Shown: in pieces, positions 35,372 to 47,313 of the stretch
Numbering within the stretch: the first letter of the stretch is position 1
Layout: each line of letters opens with the position of its first letter
Source: Chlorella sorokiniana
Lineage: Eukaryota > Chlorophyta > Trebouxiophyceae > Chlorellales > Chlorellaceae
NCBI GenBank assembly: GCA_025917655.1
Contig: CP084612.1
Span: 496,001-560,000 of the forward strand
Direction: 5' to 3'
Length of the DNA stretch: 64,000 nt
Translations under genes and position numbers: made by a program
Notes under the pieces: model-generated
What the model saw: only the letters and a program-made list of their open reading frames with translations
Told to the model about the DNA's origin: nothing
Databases searched by the model: none

Positions 35372-36018
35372 TTCGACTGTCAAGCTAATCTCAGCAAGAA
35401 AATATGGCGGCTGCGGTCGATCTCCTGCTGCTGGGGGCACACAAGGTGGGCCTTTGGCTAAGGTGGGTTGGACTTGGCTGTGAAGGTAACGGGGCAAGCG
35501 GCGGAGCTCGTTAATAACTGTGGCTTCTGTGTCAGCGGGGTTCCTGTGGCATTGGCGCCATGAGCCGCCGCGGAAGGTCCAGCTGGCTTTCATAATTGCC
35601 AGGTCGGACTACGAAACTCGTTCGGATGTCACCCCGTGCATCGCCCTTGCGTCGCATTCAGCTTTCAATAATTAGATTCACAACGTGTGCAGTGCTGTCC
35701 AGCGAGTGCGTTCAACCATCTGGAGGGGCCCTGCGGGCGAGGATTCGGTATTTGGAGGCTAAGAAATGGTGGGTGATGAAACACTGTGTCCACAGTCTGC
35801 CGCAGCCGTCGTCGCTCAGTGCTGTTTACCAGCGTTGCCCCAACAGCCCCATTTCGCACCATTTGCCGCCTCATCGCATTCGATCGATTCAGCGCCGCCC
35901 ATTGTGCACTACGAGCGCCCCGATTGCAGCCCTGCACGTCACTGCTGCCGCCGCCGCCTGCTGCCGCTGCTGCCCCAGCCCACTCGCCCGACGCTGGGCA
36001 CCCCATGCTTGGCCATCG
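35372..36018. promoter_or_regulatory. Divergent promoter region, OAT and PPIL3
   Basis: 647 bp between outward-facing starts, with a lower-GC stretch at about 35580-35700. An open frame runs through its right half into PPIL3, but conserved PPIL3 sequence begins only at 36019. Confidence 0.45.
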
Positions 36019-37006
36019 ATGCAGTCGGTGACGCTACACACCAACCTCGGCGACCTGAAGCTGGAGCTATTTTGCGAGGACGCGCCGCGCACGTGCGAAA
36101 ACTTCCTGGCCCTCTGCGCCAGCGGGTACTACGATGGCACCCTCTTTCATCGCAACATCAAGGCCTTCATGATCCAGGTGCACAGACGGGGGTTGGAGGA
36201 GGGTGGCCGGATGTCATGATTCCTCTGGTGCAGCGGCAGGTTCACCCCATCACCTCTTCAGTGCTCACGCGCTGCCATGCGCTGGTCCGTCAGCAGATCC
36301 CGCCCCTCACACCACCCCACCACCACCACCACTGCCCCCCTTCGTCCCTCAGGGCGGCGACCCCACGGGGACGGGTAAGGGCGGCAAGAGCATCTACAAC
36401 ACGCCCAACGGCAAGTTCCCGATGAGATCGCCGACCACCTGAAGCACCACAAGCGCGGCATCGTGTCCATGGCCAACTCCGGCCCCAACTCAAACGCCTC
36501 GCAGTTCTTCGTCACGTACAAGGCGCACCCACACCTCAACGGTGAGGGCCCTGCCGATCAGCCGGGAGGACGGAGGGACCCGGGCAAGGGGCCAGCCTGG
36601 CCTGGAGCGATCGCCTGACGTCCCATCGTGTTGCCCGTGCTCCCACTTTGCTGCTCATTGTGGCACTCCCCGCCTTTCTTCCCGCCCCTGCCCCGCGCAG
36701 GCAAGTACACCATCTTTGGGCAGGTGATTGATGGGATGGAGGTGCTGGACCGTATGGAGAAGGTGCCGACTGGCAACGCCGACCGGCCGCTGCAGGTGGG
36801 CAACGGCGCGGGCCAGGCTGCAGCCAGGCCAGGCACATCGATGGCAGCAGGCCAGGCTGCGGAATGCCGTTGTTGCAGCACGACAAGCGGACTCCCGATG
36901 CCACACCCAGCCTGCTGAAGGGCTGCCGCTGTGTGCCCCCGCATCACCGCCGCAGGAGATCAAGCTGCAGAGCTGCACGATACACGCCAACCCGATGGCG
37001 CAGTGA
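36019..37006 (+). CDS. PPIL3: Cyclophilin-type peptidyl-prolyl isomerase, PPIL3 group
   Basis: Prolyl cis-trans isomerase; the PPIL3 group is associated with spliceosomes. The ATG at 36019 gives [20 protein letters not shown] and [20 protein letters not shown] with the catalytic Arg, ending at a GTGCAC donor after FMIQ. The next exon has [20 protein letters not shown], then [58 protein letters not shown] and, after a last intron, [16 protein letters not shown]. The short N-terminus, DEI..LKH insert and IHANP.AQ end match human PPIL3 over its whole length (about 160 residues). The frame breaks at the C run 36418-36420, one base short of reading KFPDEIA. Confidence 0.92.
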
Positions 37007-37329
37007 CGCGTGGGCGCGGTCCTGCTCTCCCTCCCCCTGCCGCCCCTGAAACTCTGTTGCTGACACTATGTGAACTTGATCCGCTTGCAATCCGACTTGA
37101 CCTGACCGCACTGTGCACTGGCTTCCTGCTGCTCCGCTTCCCTGCTTGTCGCTCCTGCTCCCGCTCATGTGACGCGCACACTTCTTCACAATGGTGAGGC
37201 GGCAGCTGTACAGCACAGTTGTCTTCAGCAGCGGTCGCATGCGCTGGATTCATGGGTCCTGAAACGACGTGGTCGGTGCTGCGGCACCAGGGCACCCTGG
37301 GCTGAGCTCGGCCGGTTGCCAGCCACGAC
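37007..37329. other. Convergent 3' flanks of PPIL3 and the cupredoxin
   Basis: 323 bp between converging stops. No gene or structural signal was seen. Confidence 0.45.
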
Positions 37330-38590
37330 TCAGGCGTTGCAGGTGATCTGGATGAGCATGCCCGCCGGGCAGTGGCCTGCAGGGGCAAGGCGTGGCACCA
37401 GCAGCTCGGGTGCGCTGCTGCTGTGGGCTGCACAGGGCAGCGAGCTGAGGAGCAGTGCACGAAGCAGGAGAAGCGGCGCTTGGGCCAGCGGGGGCTGCCT
37501 CATCACCATCAACGGGACAGATGTAGTAGTTCTGCAGGGCGAGGGGCGCAAGGGGGCATGGGGTGCATTTGCAGGGCGGGGGGCGCAGCACAAGGGGCGG
37601 CACTGTGAGACGGCATCCCGAGGGCACACAGGGCAGGGTGGCTGCTGCCTGCTGTCCCCCGGCCCCCAGCTTGCACCCCCAGAGGGTTGCTAGGCCAGGG
37701 CTGTGAGCAAAAGGAGGGGGCGGCCTGCTCACGTCCCCCTGGTGTCTGGGCTGCAGGTGAAAGTCCAGGTGCCCCCTGCAGGCAGAAACCCTTCATGGGT
37801 GCGTTTCAAAGGTGCCACCTTCCGCCGCGAGCGAAGCGACCATCAGCCTGCGGCAGCTTCTCCGTCGGCTGCCAGCGGGCCTGCTCCTGCTGTCTGCGCC
37901 TGCGCTCCCCGCAGGCGCCATCTCACCGTCCTGGGGCTCCACAATGGAGGTGTACTCCGTGTCGGCCGCGGTGGGGCACGTGTTGGTGGGCACCTTCCAG
38001 ATGCCGTGCAGCCCTGCGGGGCACAGGCAGGGGTGGTGCGGTGCTCGCAGCGGCGGCCGAGCAGCTGCCCGCCAGCCGCTCTGCTGCCGGTGCACGCTTG
38101 TGCAGGGCTGCCATGGCAGCCTCGAAGCTGGCCCAACAGGATGCGGGGCGCTCACCGGTCCAGGTGAACTTGGCGATGTCGCCGCTGCTCAGGGTGAGCG
38201 GCGTGTAGTTGACGCCCTACGGGGTAAGGGCAGCAGGCATCAGCACCTGCCCTCAGCCTGCATGCCCTCCTGTCCCTGTCCTTGCTCTCGATCCCAAACG
38301 GCGTACCAGGGTCCAGTTCACATCCTGCTCGGCGCCTGCGGCGGCCCAGGAAGGGGAAGGATGCTGGCCGTGAGCGGTGATCGGGTGCGGCGGCACCTCT
38401 GGACGACAGCGGCCGAGGACCAGGCCCAGCGCTGGCTGCTCGGCTGTGAGCTTCACAGGCAGCAGGATGTGGAGCTGGTGGCTGCAAGCAGAGCCTGGCA
38501 CGCACAAGCAGCGGACGGCTGCGTCTGGCACTCACCTTTGACAGCCACAGCCGCCAGCAGGAGGAGCGCCACGAAGCAGGGACGCAGCAT
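37330..38590 (-). CDS. Secreted type 1 (blue) copper protein, phytocyanin/plastocyanin-like
   Basis: Small cupredoxin, probably an extracellular or wall electron carrier. The ATG at 38590 gives a signal peptide, MLRPCFVALLLLAAVAVKG. Next comes GVNYTPLTLSSGDIAKFTWT (about 38160-38215), then across an intron GLHGIWKVPTNTCPTAADTE with YTSIVEPQDG (about 37925-38015), a GTWTFTCSP segment (about 37730-37765), NYYICPVDG (about 37505-37530) and HCPAGMLIQITCNA ending at TGA (37330). The His of HGIWKV, the Cys of YICPV, the His of GHC and the Met of PAGM form the expected copper ligand set. The junction NYYICPVDG-HCPAGM is in frame. Two other joins, exon 1/2 and around 37730, are out of phase by one base, so the model needs checking. 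No C-terminal membrane helix was seen. Confidence 0.75.
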
Positions 38591-39412
38591 TGTGTCTGTC
38601 TTGGTTGGAAAGCGAATGAAGGAAGGTTAAGACTGAGAGAACATTGACTGAGGCATTCGCCCTTGGCATGTTCACACAGCCAGCACCTTCCCACACCTTC
38701 CGTCCGGCACTGCCAGATCGCCTCTGGATTCTGCCTGAGGTGCAGCTTGATGAATGCAACCAAAACCACTGAGAGACCCATCCAGCCGTTGCAATATGCA
38801 GCTGAGGCCTCACATCTGAGCTCCCACGCATTGCTCAAGCGCCTGCGCCGTGTGGGGCGATGGGACCGGGTGAAGCTGCGGCGGCTCATGCCATGCGCTC
38901 TCAGCTTGGCGGCCGTGCACCCCTGCTCCCCTGTCACCCAAGAGGAGCTTTTCAGAAACCGATCCAACACGTACGCTTTGTTGTGCACTGGGATGACAGC
39001 AAAACTCATCCGCCTCCTTTTGACCCCGCTTGTGATCCAGGAAACCGGCGGCGGCCCAGCTCCCCTTGTCAGATGGCGGTGACACCAGCCAGCAGGAGAG
39101 GTTCTGTGAGTCACGGTAGAATCATCGAGGTATCAAAAGTGAAACGAAAATGTTGCCTGAAAAGAAAGAGGGGGAAAGCTGTTGGGGTGCCTGGACGACT
39201 GGCCGCAGCAGGCACCAGCTGGTTTGGATGGATATAACATAAAGACGCTCGAATCCTAATCAAGAATCCTAATCGGCTGGCATTTATGTGTTAGTATGTG
39301 AAGGTAACTGTACAAGTGAGGTCAGCAAGTCTCTTCCAAAACGAGCCGCCGCCGCAGCCGGAGGCCTGGCCTCCAGCGAGCGGCGTGGCCACGGGTCTGC
39401 CGCATGCCCTGT
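38591..39412. other. Intergenic: cupredoxin promoter side and 3' flank of the secreted unknown
   Basis: 822 bp between two minus-strand genes. A lower-GC stretch lies at about 39100-39310. Open frames here show no domain and no splicing logic. Confidence 0.45.
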
Positions 39413-42400
39413 TCAGCTGTCGGCCGGGGCCGAGGCAGGGGCGGCGGCGATGGCGGCGAGGCACTCCTCTGGGTCTGTGATGGCGGGACCGGGGCCGAGC
39501 TTACAGAATGTGACGGTAGCGGGGTCGTCCAACGCCAGAGTGACGTCCACCGTCTGCGGAGCAGGTGGGGGTTTATGAAGGGCAGATGGTCAGCTTTGGG
39601 CGCTTTATGCCTGCCACGTCGTTGCAGTCATTTGCAGCAGTCATTTTGCATCTGGGATGGCAGCGCCAAGAGGCGCACCTGGGGAGGGGCGGCGGCGCTG
39701 TACCGCACGCCGGGGGTGGGCGCGTTGCCGGGCCCGCCTGCGGCACATCAGCAGGGTGATTGCGCAAGTCCATGGGGCAGTGCTTGGTGGGTTCCGAGCC
39801 TTTGCAGCCAGTGCGCATAACAGGACCAGCACTCGGCTCCAGATGCGGCCCGCTGGCGCAAGCGGCGCTGCTGCCCGTCAGAGCAGCTCCTGTTGTTCGC
39901 TGTGCAACCCCATGTCGCCGCCCAGGCAGGCACCCATTGTGTCCCACTACCCTCTATGCACAGCTGGCACCCACCCGGGTTGTACAGGGGCGCGTAGCCC
40001 TCGTCCATCTGGAAGGCTTGCACCGCGGTGGCGGCGGCGGCGGCGGGTGAGGAGGCATCCAGGATGATGTCGATGTAGTTGTCGTAGTCCTCCTGAGAGG
40101 AGCAAACGAAACACGCACAAAGAGCGGGATCAGCATGGGCGCCCACACACCTCTTCTGCATGCTTCAGCTTGCGCGGCAGTCGCATCCAGCAAGTTCCCT
40201 TGCTCAGACATGCCAGGCTTTCCTGGTCAACCCCACCAACCCAGCACCAGAGGCGCTCTCCCTGCCAACACACAGCCTTCACGTCCACATCAGCTTTTCT
40301 CCTTCCTCGTTGCCCCCTCCCCCAAACACATGCACACACACCTGATAGCAGTCGTCGTAGGAGCTCTGGTTGACCCCGGTGTCTGCCAGGCCCAGCACCG
40401 ACAGGGATCCCAGGTCCCCGCCCAGCTCATACATCTGGCCGGGGTGTCGATGCGCACCTGGGGGCAGGAAAGGGGGGGGCAGGGCGGACTGCTGAGGATG
40501 TGGCGGCCGGTGTGCTAGGCCCCCAGCTGGGTGCGTGGGTCCCCGTGGGCGCGGCACTGCCCGTGGAGCGGCCAGGGCTGTGCGGCAGCAGCCATGTGCA
40601 GACGCAGCAGCGGTGAAGGCGGGCAGGCACCGCTCCTGCACCGCCCAACATGGCGACGCCCCGCAGGCAAGGCCGCTGCCTGGGGGCAGCGTCACCGTGC
40701 TGCCAGCGGCTGCCCACCTCCTCGCCGTCAGCGCCGGCGGCCACGAGGTAAAAGTGCTCGGCGAAGGAGGTGGGGCGCATGGACTTGACGCCGTCGGGGT
40801 CATGCCTGCAGCGGACAGAGGGAAGCAAACACGCGCGAGTGAGCACCTGCCACGGCGCGCAGTGGCGTGGGAGGCCCTGCTGTGCTCATGCGTGACCGGC
40901 TGGCTGGCGAAAGGGCCCCGCGCCGCCTCCCGCTTTACCTCCGCTGTAGAAGAGGCGCAGGCGGTAGCGGTCGCCACCCTCGCCCATGGAGCCGTCGTAT
41001 GGGCCGTAGATGGCCTCGCCGCTGTTGGGGAAGGCCGTCTGCAGCAGGGGGTGGGCAGCAGGTGCCGGTGAGGCGCGCTGCTGCTGCTGCGGCGGCGGCG
41101 AGCCAAGGGGCGCTGCTGGTGGCGCCTTACAGGTCACCTGGCAGCTGATGGAGGGAACCTGGAGTTGTGCTGAGCAGCTGCCTGGCGGCATGGCCCACCT
41201 GGCTGATGAAGGAGGGCACCGTGATTCCCTCGCCCACGTCGGACAGCAGTGACAGCTTGGCGCGCATGAACACGGGGCCGTTCAGGTCGTCGTAAGGGCT
41301 CTTCCCTGCAAGGAAAGCAGGAGGGAGCCACGTGGGCTGATGGAGACCAGATGATGCATGATGTGGGCAGGCGCGCGGTCATGGCGGGGATGTGTCATGG
41401 GCCAGGCCGCATGACCTGCTCATCAAAGTGCAGCAGGCTGGCGGCAAAGCTGCTGGAAAGGCTTTTCTAGACCCTGCTGCTGCTTGGGTTTGCAACTTCC
41501 AAGCGGCCAGCGCGTGCGGCAGGTTAAAAACGCCATGGAGCGCATGGTAGGGTTACGGGTGTGGCGGTATATGCACCTCCCGAGGAAGCGGCGGCGTCAG
41601 GCACCCACCAGTTGGGTTGTCGAAGGAGAGGCCGGCGGCGTCCACGGGCCCCCTGGGCCCCACCAGCTGCAGCGAGGCGCCCTCCGCCACCTCCACGCGG
41701 CTGACAAACAGGGAGCCCTCCTCCGTGGAGGGGATGCGGTTGCCAAACTTGCCAAACAGCACCAAGCAGTGTCGCTCGTTGAACTCCCAGTTGGGGGACA
41801 GGCCGATGCAGGGAGGGACCACCTGCAGGAGGGTTGGGGGCAGGCAGCAGCGGCAGCGTGACAGAGGGCAGCCGCGGCAGAGCAGCTTGCGGTGTGCTGC
41901 TGGCTTTGCGCCCTCCGCCTGTCGGTCGGCAAGGTTCACTGTGGCTTGCCTTGGAGCCGTCGTTCAGGGTGACCAGCAGGGAGTCCTTGGAGATCGTGGA
42001 GGGCAGCACGGGCCAGGAGAAGCAGACGGGCAGGCCGTCGTAGTTTTGAGCGGTGCAGTTGTACCTGCACATTGCTCGGACAGCCACGCAGGCAGGCGCA
42101 GGCAAGGCTGGCTGGGCAGCAGCATGGGAGCGCTGCTGACTGTGCAAGTGCGCGAGGGGGCCACAGCTGGGGCTGCACCGTGAACCAGAGTGCGCACACC
42201 CCGCAGCGCTCACCCTATGGCGAACATCTGCTGCTGGGTGGCAGAGGTGAGCACGCGGGTGTTGGGCGGCTGGCCGCTGGAGCAGGTCACGTTCTCGCGC
42301 CAGGTGCCGTTTGCGGCAATGACGTCGGCCTTGTTTGTGTTATTAATCACACCTGGGGGCGCAGCATGGCATGCCATGAGGGTTGTGGGCACCTGATTCC

Positions 42401-42900
42401 ATGCTGTGGGGGGGCCTGCGAGTTGGGGGAGCCTCCGCCGCAGCCCGCCCTGCCCTGTCCCTTTGAGAACTAACTCACCGATGATGTTGGTGAAACCCAA
42501 GCCGCCAGACAGGATCTCTGGCTTGTCGGAGAAAAGGTCGGCGTTGATGATGATGTCTGGGCAGGGAGGGGGTGGGGAACGCGGCGGCGGTATCTCGACG
42601 CAGCGGGGCTGGAGGGAGTGTTGTTGGCTGGCATGCTGGCGCTTCATTACTCATTCAATTGCATGGAATGCATGGAACCCCTCACGACATCACCTTGGTT
42701 GACCTGGGCAGCCAACAGGCTCGAAATCTGGTCTGTCGACGGCATCGGCGCCGGTGCACCGGCCGGGCGCCAGCCTGCGCAGCGCAGAGATGCGCCCCTG
42801 CCGCGACCAGGAGCGCCAGGATGGTGACGCGCTGCAAGTGAGCAGGGTATTCGGAGGATTGCCGCTGATGAAGGCACAATTCGCGAGGAGATGGCTGCAT
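39413..42900 (-). CDS. Secreted or luminal multi-exon protein of unrecognised family
   Basis: At least ten exons with clear GT-AG edges give a protein of roughly 450-500 residues. It starts with a signal peptide (HLQRVTILALLVAAGAHLCA, about 42785-42845), then STDQISSLLAAQVNQ. Later blocks are DIIINADLFSDKPEILSGGL, VINNTNKADVIAANGTWREN, YNCTAQNYDGLPVCFSWPVL, VVPPCIGLSPNWEFNERHCL with VLFGKFGNRIPSTEEGSLFV, LVGPRGPVDAAGLSFDNPTG, YDDLNGPVFMRAKLSLLSDV, GEAIYGPYDGSMGEGGDRYR with LRLFYSGG, MRPTSFAEHFYLVAAGADGE, YELGGDLGSLSVLGLADTGV and DYDNYIDIILDASSPAAAAA. The end is TVDVTLALDDPATVTFCKLG to APADS. N-glycosylation sequons, paired Cys and a beta-rich pattern fit an extracellular protein. A frame break lies near 42761-42766. 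No function is assigned. Confidence 0.65.
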
Positions 42901-43548
42901 TGCAGCGCGGCGGCGGCGGCGGCCAGTCGGTGCTGTCTTCGGCCCCCTCCGCCCCGTCTGCTACTACTGTGGTTTGATGGTGCCCGGATAACATGTCAAT
43001 CACCTTGACGGTCATGTTGCAAACGTCGGACGTCGGGGAGCAGAGCCGCACAGCTTGTCCGGACAAGGTCAGCTTCAAGCTTCTAACACAAACAATTGAA
43101 GGTCGGGTGAGCGATAAGAGCGGTATAGACAAGGGCATCCGCGTTTGTGCCCATAGGAACAAGCTGCACCCGTCATCCTGGCTCCCGGGCCCCTAAACGT
43201 TCTGCTGCTTTCCGCAGCGTATGATTTGCTGGATACTTCGAACATAGCATCGGCGTCACATTCACAAGTCAGAACGCGGAGGGGAGCTGCCGCAAGGCAG
43301 AGGCTTACCATTGGTGCGGCGGCGGCAGTGACAAAACGAGCTCTCATGTGTGGCTGCGTGCCACCCGCATTGCCCTGCCCCCATCACGCATGCAAGCTGT
43401 TCAAAGTTTTGAAAACTGGAGCCGACCACAGTTTGCTGTCTACAAAGTCAGAGTGCAGCGAGCAGCGCTTGCGAGACAGCAAGCGTCGCCACTCCGAAGC
43501 GTGCGCTGCAAGCCCCTCTGGCCAGCTGCACCGCGCCTCCCACCAGCC
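42901..43548. other. Intergenic: promoter side of the secreted unknown and TBCE 3' flank
   Basis: 648 bp between two minus-strand genes, with moderate GC. The 5' end of the secreted gene may extend into it. No other signal was seen. Confidence 0.4.
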
Positions 43549-46500
43549 TCAGCCCATCAGCCGCTGCTCCACAGCACGGAACTGCTGGATGGTCTTCTCG
43601 TGCTGCTCCATGCGCGCCGCGTGCCCCGCCGCCGCCTCCGCCTTGGCGCGCGCGAGCGCCGCTGCACGGGCCGCGGCATCCGCCTCGCCCACCTTCAGGC
43701 TGCAGCAGGCGGGGGCGGGGCGGGCGGGCAACTGTTGCAAACAACCTCGGTGCAGGCTCGCACGCAGAGCACGGCAGTTTCCTGCAGATAACGCAAACGT
43801 CCTGCCAACTCGCGCCCGGGACAGCGGCGCGCCGGGTGCTGCCCAGCCAGCCGCGCGGCAGCAGCCCACCTCCACCCGTCTGCCACATCGAAGTACCGCA
43901 GCTCCCGCCCCTCTTCGTCCGTCACGTCCTCGGGCTGAGCGGGGGAAGCGGTGCAGGAGGGGTAAGAGGGCGCAGCAGGTCCGCGACATGAGCCAGCCAG
44001 CAGCAGATGGCGGCACCAGCACTGCCGCCGTCCAAGCGGTGCGCCCGCTGCGCTGCCCAAGCCTCTCTGCAGGCGGCCACAACAGCGTGGCTGCGCCACG
44101 CCCGCACAACTCGACACTCTGGCGGGGCAGGCGGGCGAGTTGGGCGGCGCACAGCCCACCTGCGCGGCGCCGCCCTCCGGGGGCACCAGCAGCAGCGACT
44201 GCTGCGCCGCCTTCACCCGCAGCAGGCGCTCCAGCAGCAGCTTCAGCTTGCCCACTGTGAGGGACACTGCACGGGGGGGCGCGCGTATAAGGTATGGGGA
44301 CGGCCCGCCTGGGGCGCAGGGGCACATGCCGCCGACAGCAGGGGCAGAGCCAGGCTGGGGACAAGGCTGCTGGTTGCCCCCAAGGTGGCATAACCATGCA
44401 GCGGCCGCGGTGAGGCTGCGTGTGCGCTGTGCCGCCAACGCACCCGGCAGCTTCTTCTGCAGCTGCTTGGCTCCGTGGCAGATGGTCAGCTGCGCCATGC
44501 TAGCGGCCAGCGTGCTGCCGGGCGGCAGCGGCACGTGGCGCCGCGGCCGCCAGCTCGCCGTATTTCTGTGGGGGCCAGGGTGGGGACACTCCGGGTCTGG
44601 GGACAGTCGCAAAGAACACGCACCGCAGAGGCGGCCAACGGCAGCCGGCTTCCTACGCAGCAGTAGCGCAGTGAGCACTGCGCCGCTGCCGCACCTGGGT
44701 GAGTGCGGGGAAGCGCGGGTGGGCGGCCAACACTGCTGCTCGTGCCGCCTCGTCGGCGCCCGCAGCCGCCAGCTCATCTGTGACCTGTTGCCATAGCGTG
44801 CACAGCGGGAATGTCACGCACATTGCTCAGCCTGCCTTGCAGCAGCACAGGCAGGTCAGCAGCGCTGCCAGGACAGGAAGCCGCCGGTTGCAGCGCTGCT
44901 GCAGCGCAGCCGCCGCTGCCCTGCACAAGCACCACCCAGCCCTGCCGCATCACCACCTGGCGCAGATAGTTGAGTTCGGCATCCCAGCGCTCGGCTGCGC
45001 CGACGGCGCTGGCGTTCAGGGTGGTCAGTCGGCTGCGAGGCCGGGGACCAGGGTAGGGGCGGCATGAGCCGGTGCGATCAGCTGGGAGTGGGAAGCGCTG
45101 CCACAGAGGCATCGCAAGGCGCTGGAGCATCATTGCAAACCTCGGGCCCCTTTGTTCGCTCTGCAGGGCACCCATCCAACCGTGCCGCTGCCCTCTGCCG
45201 CAAGCGTGGGTGCGCCCACCTCACGCGAGCAATGCACTGGTAGCGTGCGCTGCCGGGGGCCGCCGACGTGAGGGGGTTGTCGGACAGGCGCGCCTCGCGC
45301 AGCGCTGGGAAGCGATCCAGCTCGGCGACAGCCTCCCAGCCGGCCAGCCGGTTGCTGCCCAGCGTGAGGGCCTCTAGCGCAGCAAAGCCTGCAATTGAAG
45401 GTACACACAGGCGCTTGCAACATGGGGCTACTCGGGGATCGCTTAAAGGCCGCTCGGAGGCAGCAGAACGAGAGCACAAGGGCGCCTGGCCCTATGAAGA
45501 CAGGCATGGAGGGGCACACATGGGGGCGGCAGCGTGCAGCCCGGTGCGATAGCCTAGTGGTGCAGACCCCGTACCTCCGCTGTACCGCACTTCCGTCAGC
45601 TGGTTGCCGCTGAGCAGCAGGGAGCGTAGGCGGGGCAGCGTGCGCAGCAGCGCCACGTCCGCCCAGCTGCACAGGCAGTTGTCCTCGAGATCCAGGACCT
45701 CCAGGCTGGGGAACGCTGCAGCAAGAAGGCTGGCCGTGCAGCGCGGCGACTCGCTGCCGCCGCTGCTCCCTGTCCCAGCCCCGCCGACGCTGCTGCCGCT
45801 GCTGCCCGCCGCAGGCAGGGGCCCCCTGCGGCCGCACAGAGTCTGGCAGCTGCAGGCTGGGTATGCGGTTGCCGCAGAGGTGCAGCTCCTGTAGAGATGG
45901 CAGCGCTGGCGCCACCGCCACCGCCTGCTGCCACTCCACGCCGCAGGCGTTCAGCACCAGCGTGCGCAGGCCGGCCAGGGGCGGCAGCGGCGCTGTGGCC
46001 ACATGCGCCAGGCTGCGCAGCGCCAGGCGGTTGCGGCTGAGGTTGAGGGCGGCCAGGGAGGGCAGTGCTGCCGTCAGCTCTTCCACAAATGCCCAGCTGG
46101 CCACCAGGTTGTCGCTAAGGTCGAGCTCTGTGAGGCTGGGCAGTGCAGCCTGCAGCTGGGCGTGGCAGCCCTGCAGGCAGGCAGGCACAGGCGGGAGAAG
46201 GCGGCTCGCGGGTGCAGAAGACCCAGCCCCGAAGCCCCTTCCTCCCCGCGCATATGCCACTTTGACATGCCCCACAAGGTTATTTTTCAGGCTTTCAATC
46301 TCTCAATCCCTCAGCGGCAGCCACAGCTGCGGGCAGCACCCACCACGGAGGAGATGCGCTGCTGCACGAGCACCGCCGCCAGCGAGCCGGCCGCAGCCAG
46401 CCGCCGTGCCGCATCATCAAGTGCCAGCACCTCCACAGCTAGCCGCCGGTTGTTGACTGTGGACACGTACAACTGCTCCGCACCTGCAGGCGCTTCCTGC

Positions 46501-46865
46501 GTGCGTGCGTTGCTCCCCAGGCTGTCGCCGACAGCTTGTTGACCGGCTGCTGCCGCCGATGTGCCTGCCAGGCCGTAGCGCTCCCGGGCGGCCGCCAGCA
46601 TTGATTGTCCAAAGTCGGCAACTTCCATGAACTTGTTGAGGCGCACAAAGGAGCCCGCTGTGGAGTCGTGGAGGCAGCTGAAGTAGCGCTTGCCGCCATG
46701 ACTGCCGTCGTGCTTGCCTTTGCCGGCCTCATCGTATTCAATTCCAACCCATGTACCCGATTGACCCTCTATGGGTCCCACATACAGCACCGTCGCTTTG
46801 TGTTTTGCTCCCAGCACCACCCGCGCCCCTGGCTGGGGCATCGACTGATCACGGGCTTCAACCAT
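43549..46865 (-). CDS. TBCE: Tubulin-specific chaperone E (CAP-Gly, LRR, ubiquitin-like)
   Basis: Cofactor E binds alpha-tubulin and helps assemble the alpha/beta dimer. The start MVEARDQSMPQPGARVVLGA leads into a CAP-Gly domain with GTWVGIEYDEAGKGKHDGSH (the GKHDG signature) and YFSCLHDSTAGSFVRLNKF, residues about 15-85. Leucine-rich repeats follow in LPSLTELDLSDNLVASWAFV, LPSLAALNLSRNRLALRSLA, LPSLQELHLCGNRIP, LEVLDLEDNCLCSWADVALL and FAALEALTLGSNRLAGWEAV (about 45340-46200), then ERWDAELNYLRQVV. The ubiquitin-like end has MAQLTICHGAKQLQKKLPG, VSLTVGKLKLLLERLLRVKA and DEEGRELRYFDVADGW. A short helical tail ends FRAVEQRLMG. The frame changes by one base near 44535-44545. Architecture and order are complete for the family; the tail beyond the ubiquitin-like fold is extra. 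Confidence 0.9.
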
Positions 46866-47313
46866 GGTGAGCAGTCAGTCCCCGCATATGATCAGTGAAG
46901 GCGTCTTGGACACCAACTTCTACGCATCTTTCTGGCCTTCCTCCCCAGCCGGCAGCTCATCTGTGGAAGCATCCTAGGGCATTGCTGCCTGCCTAGTATT
47001 ACCTATGTATCAATGGCTGTATCTGCACGATCTCTAGGTGGGTTTTCTGCGCGCACCTTAACTCGCAACACATCCGCTTGCCGACATCCCGCTCGCCTGA
47101 CAGCTTGCTGCTGTCTCATCACCATGCAGGGGCATCCTGCCTGATCGGTGGGAGGGCTGCAGAGGGGCAGCCAGCCAGGAGCGGCCGAACGAAAGTTGCA
47201 ACAGCCAGGGCAAGTTCAAGCTGCCTTGATCGCTGCCTTGCAACGTGCGCTGGCGGCTTTTGCCGCTTGAGCTCGTGATTTGAATTCATGATCGAGAGCG
47301 ACCTTGCTGATGG
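46866..47313. promoter_or_regulatory. Divergent promoter region, TBCE and Ala/Gln-rich gene
   Basis: 448 bp between outward-facing starts. GC drops at about 46975-47060. No core element is assigned. Confidence 0.4.

Noticed and set aside
43226-44260. 344-codon open frame on the plus strand
   Set aside because: It lies antisense to TBCE, is Arg/Ala/Pro-rich from GC bias and has no motif.
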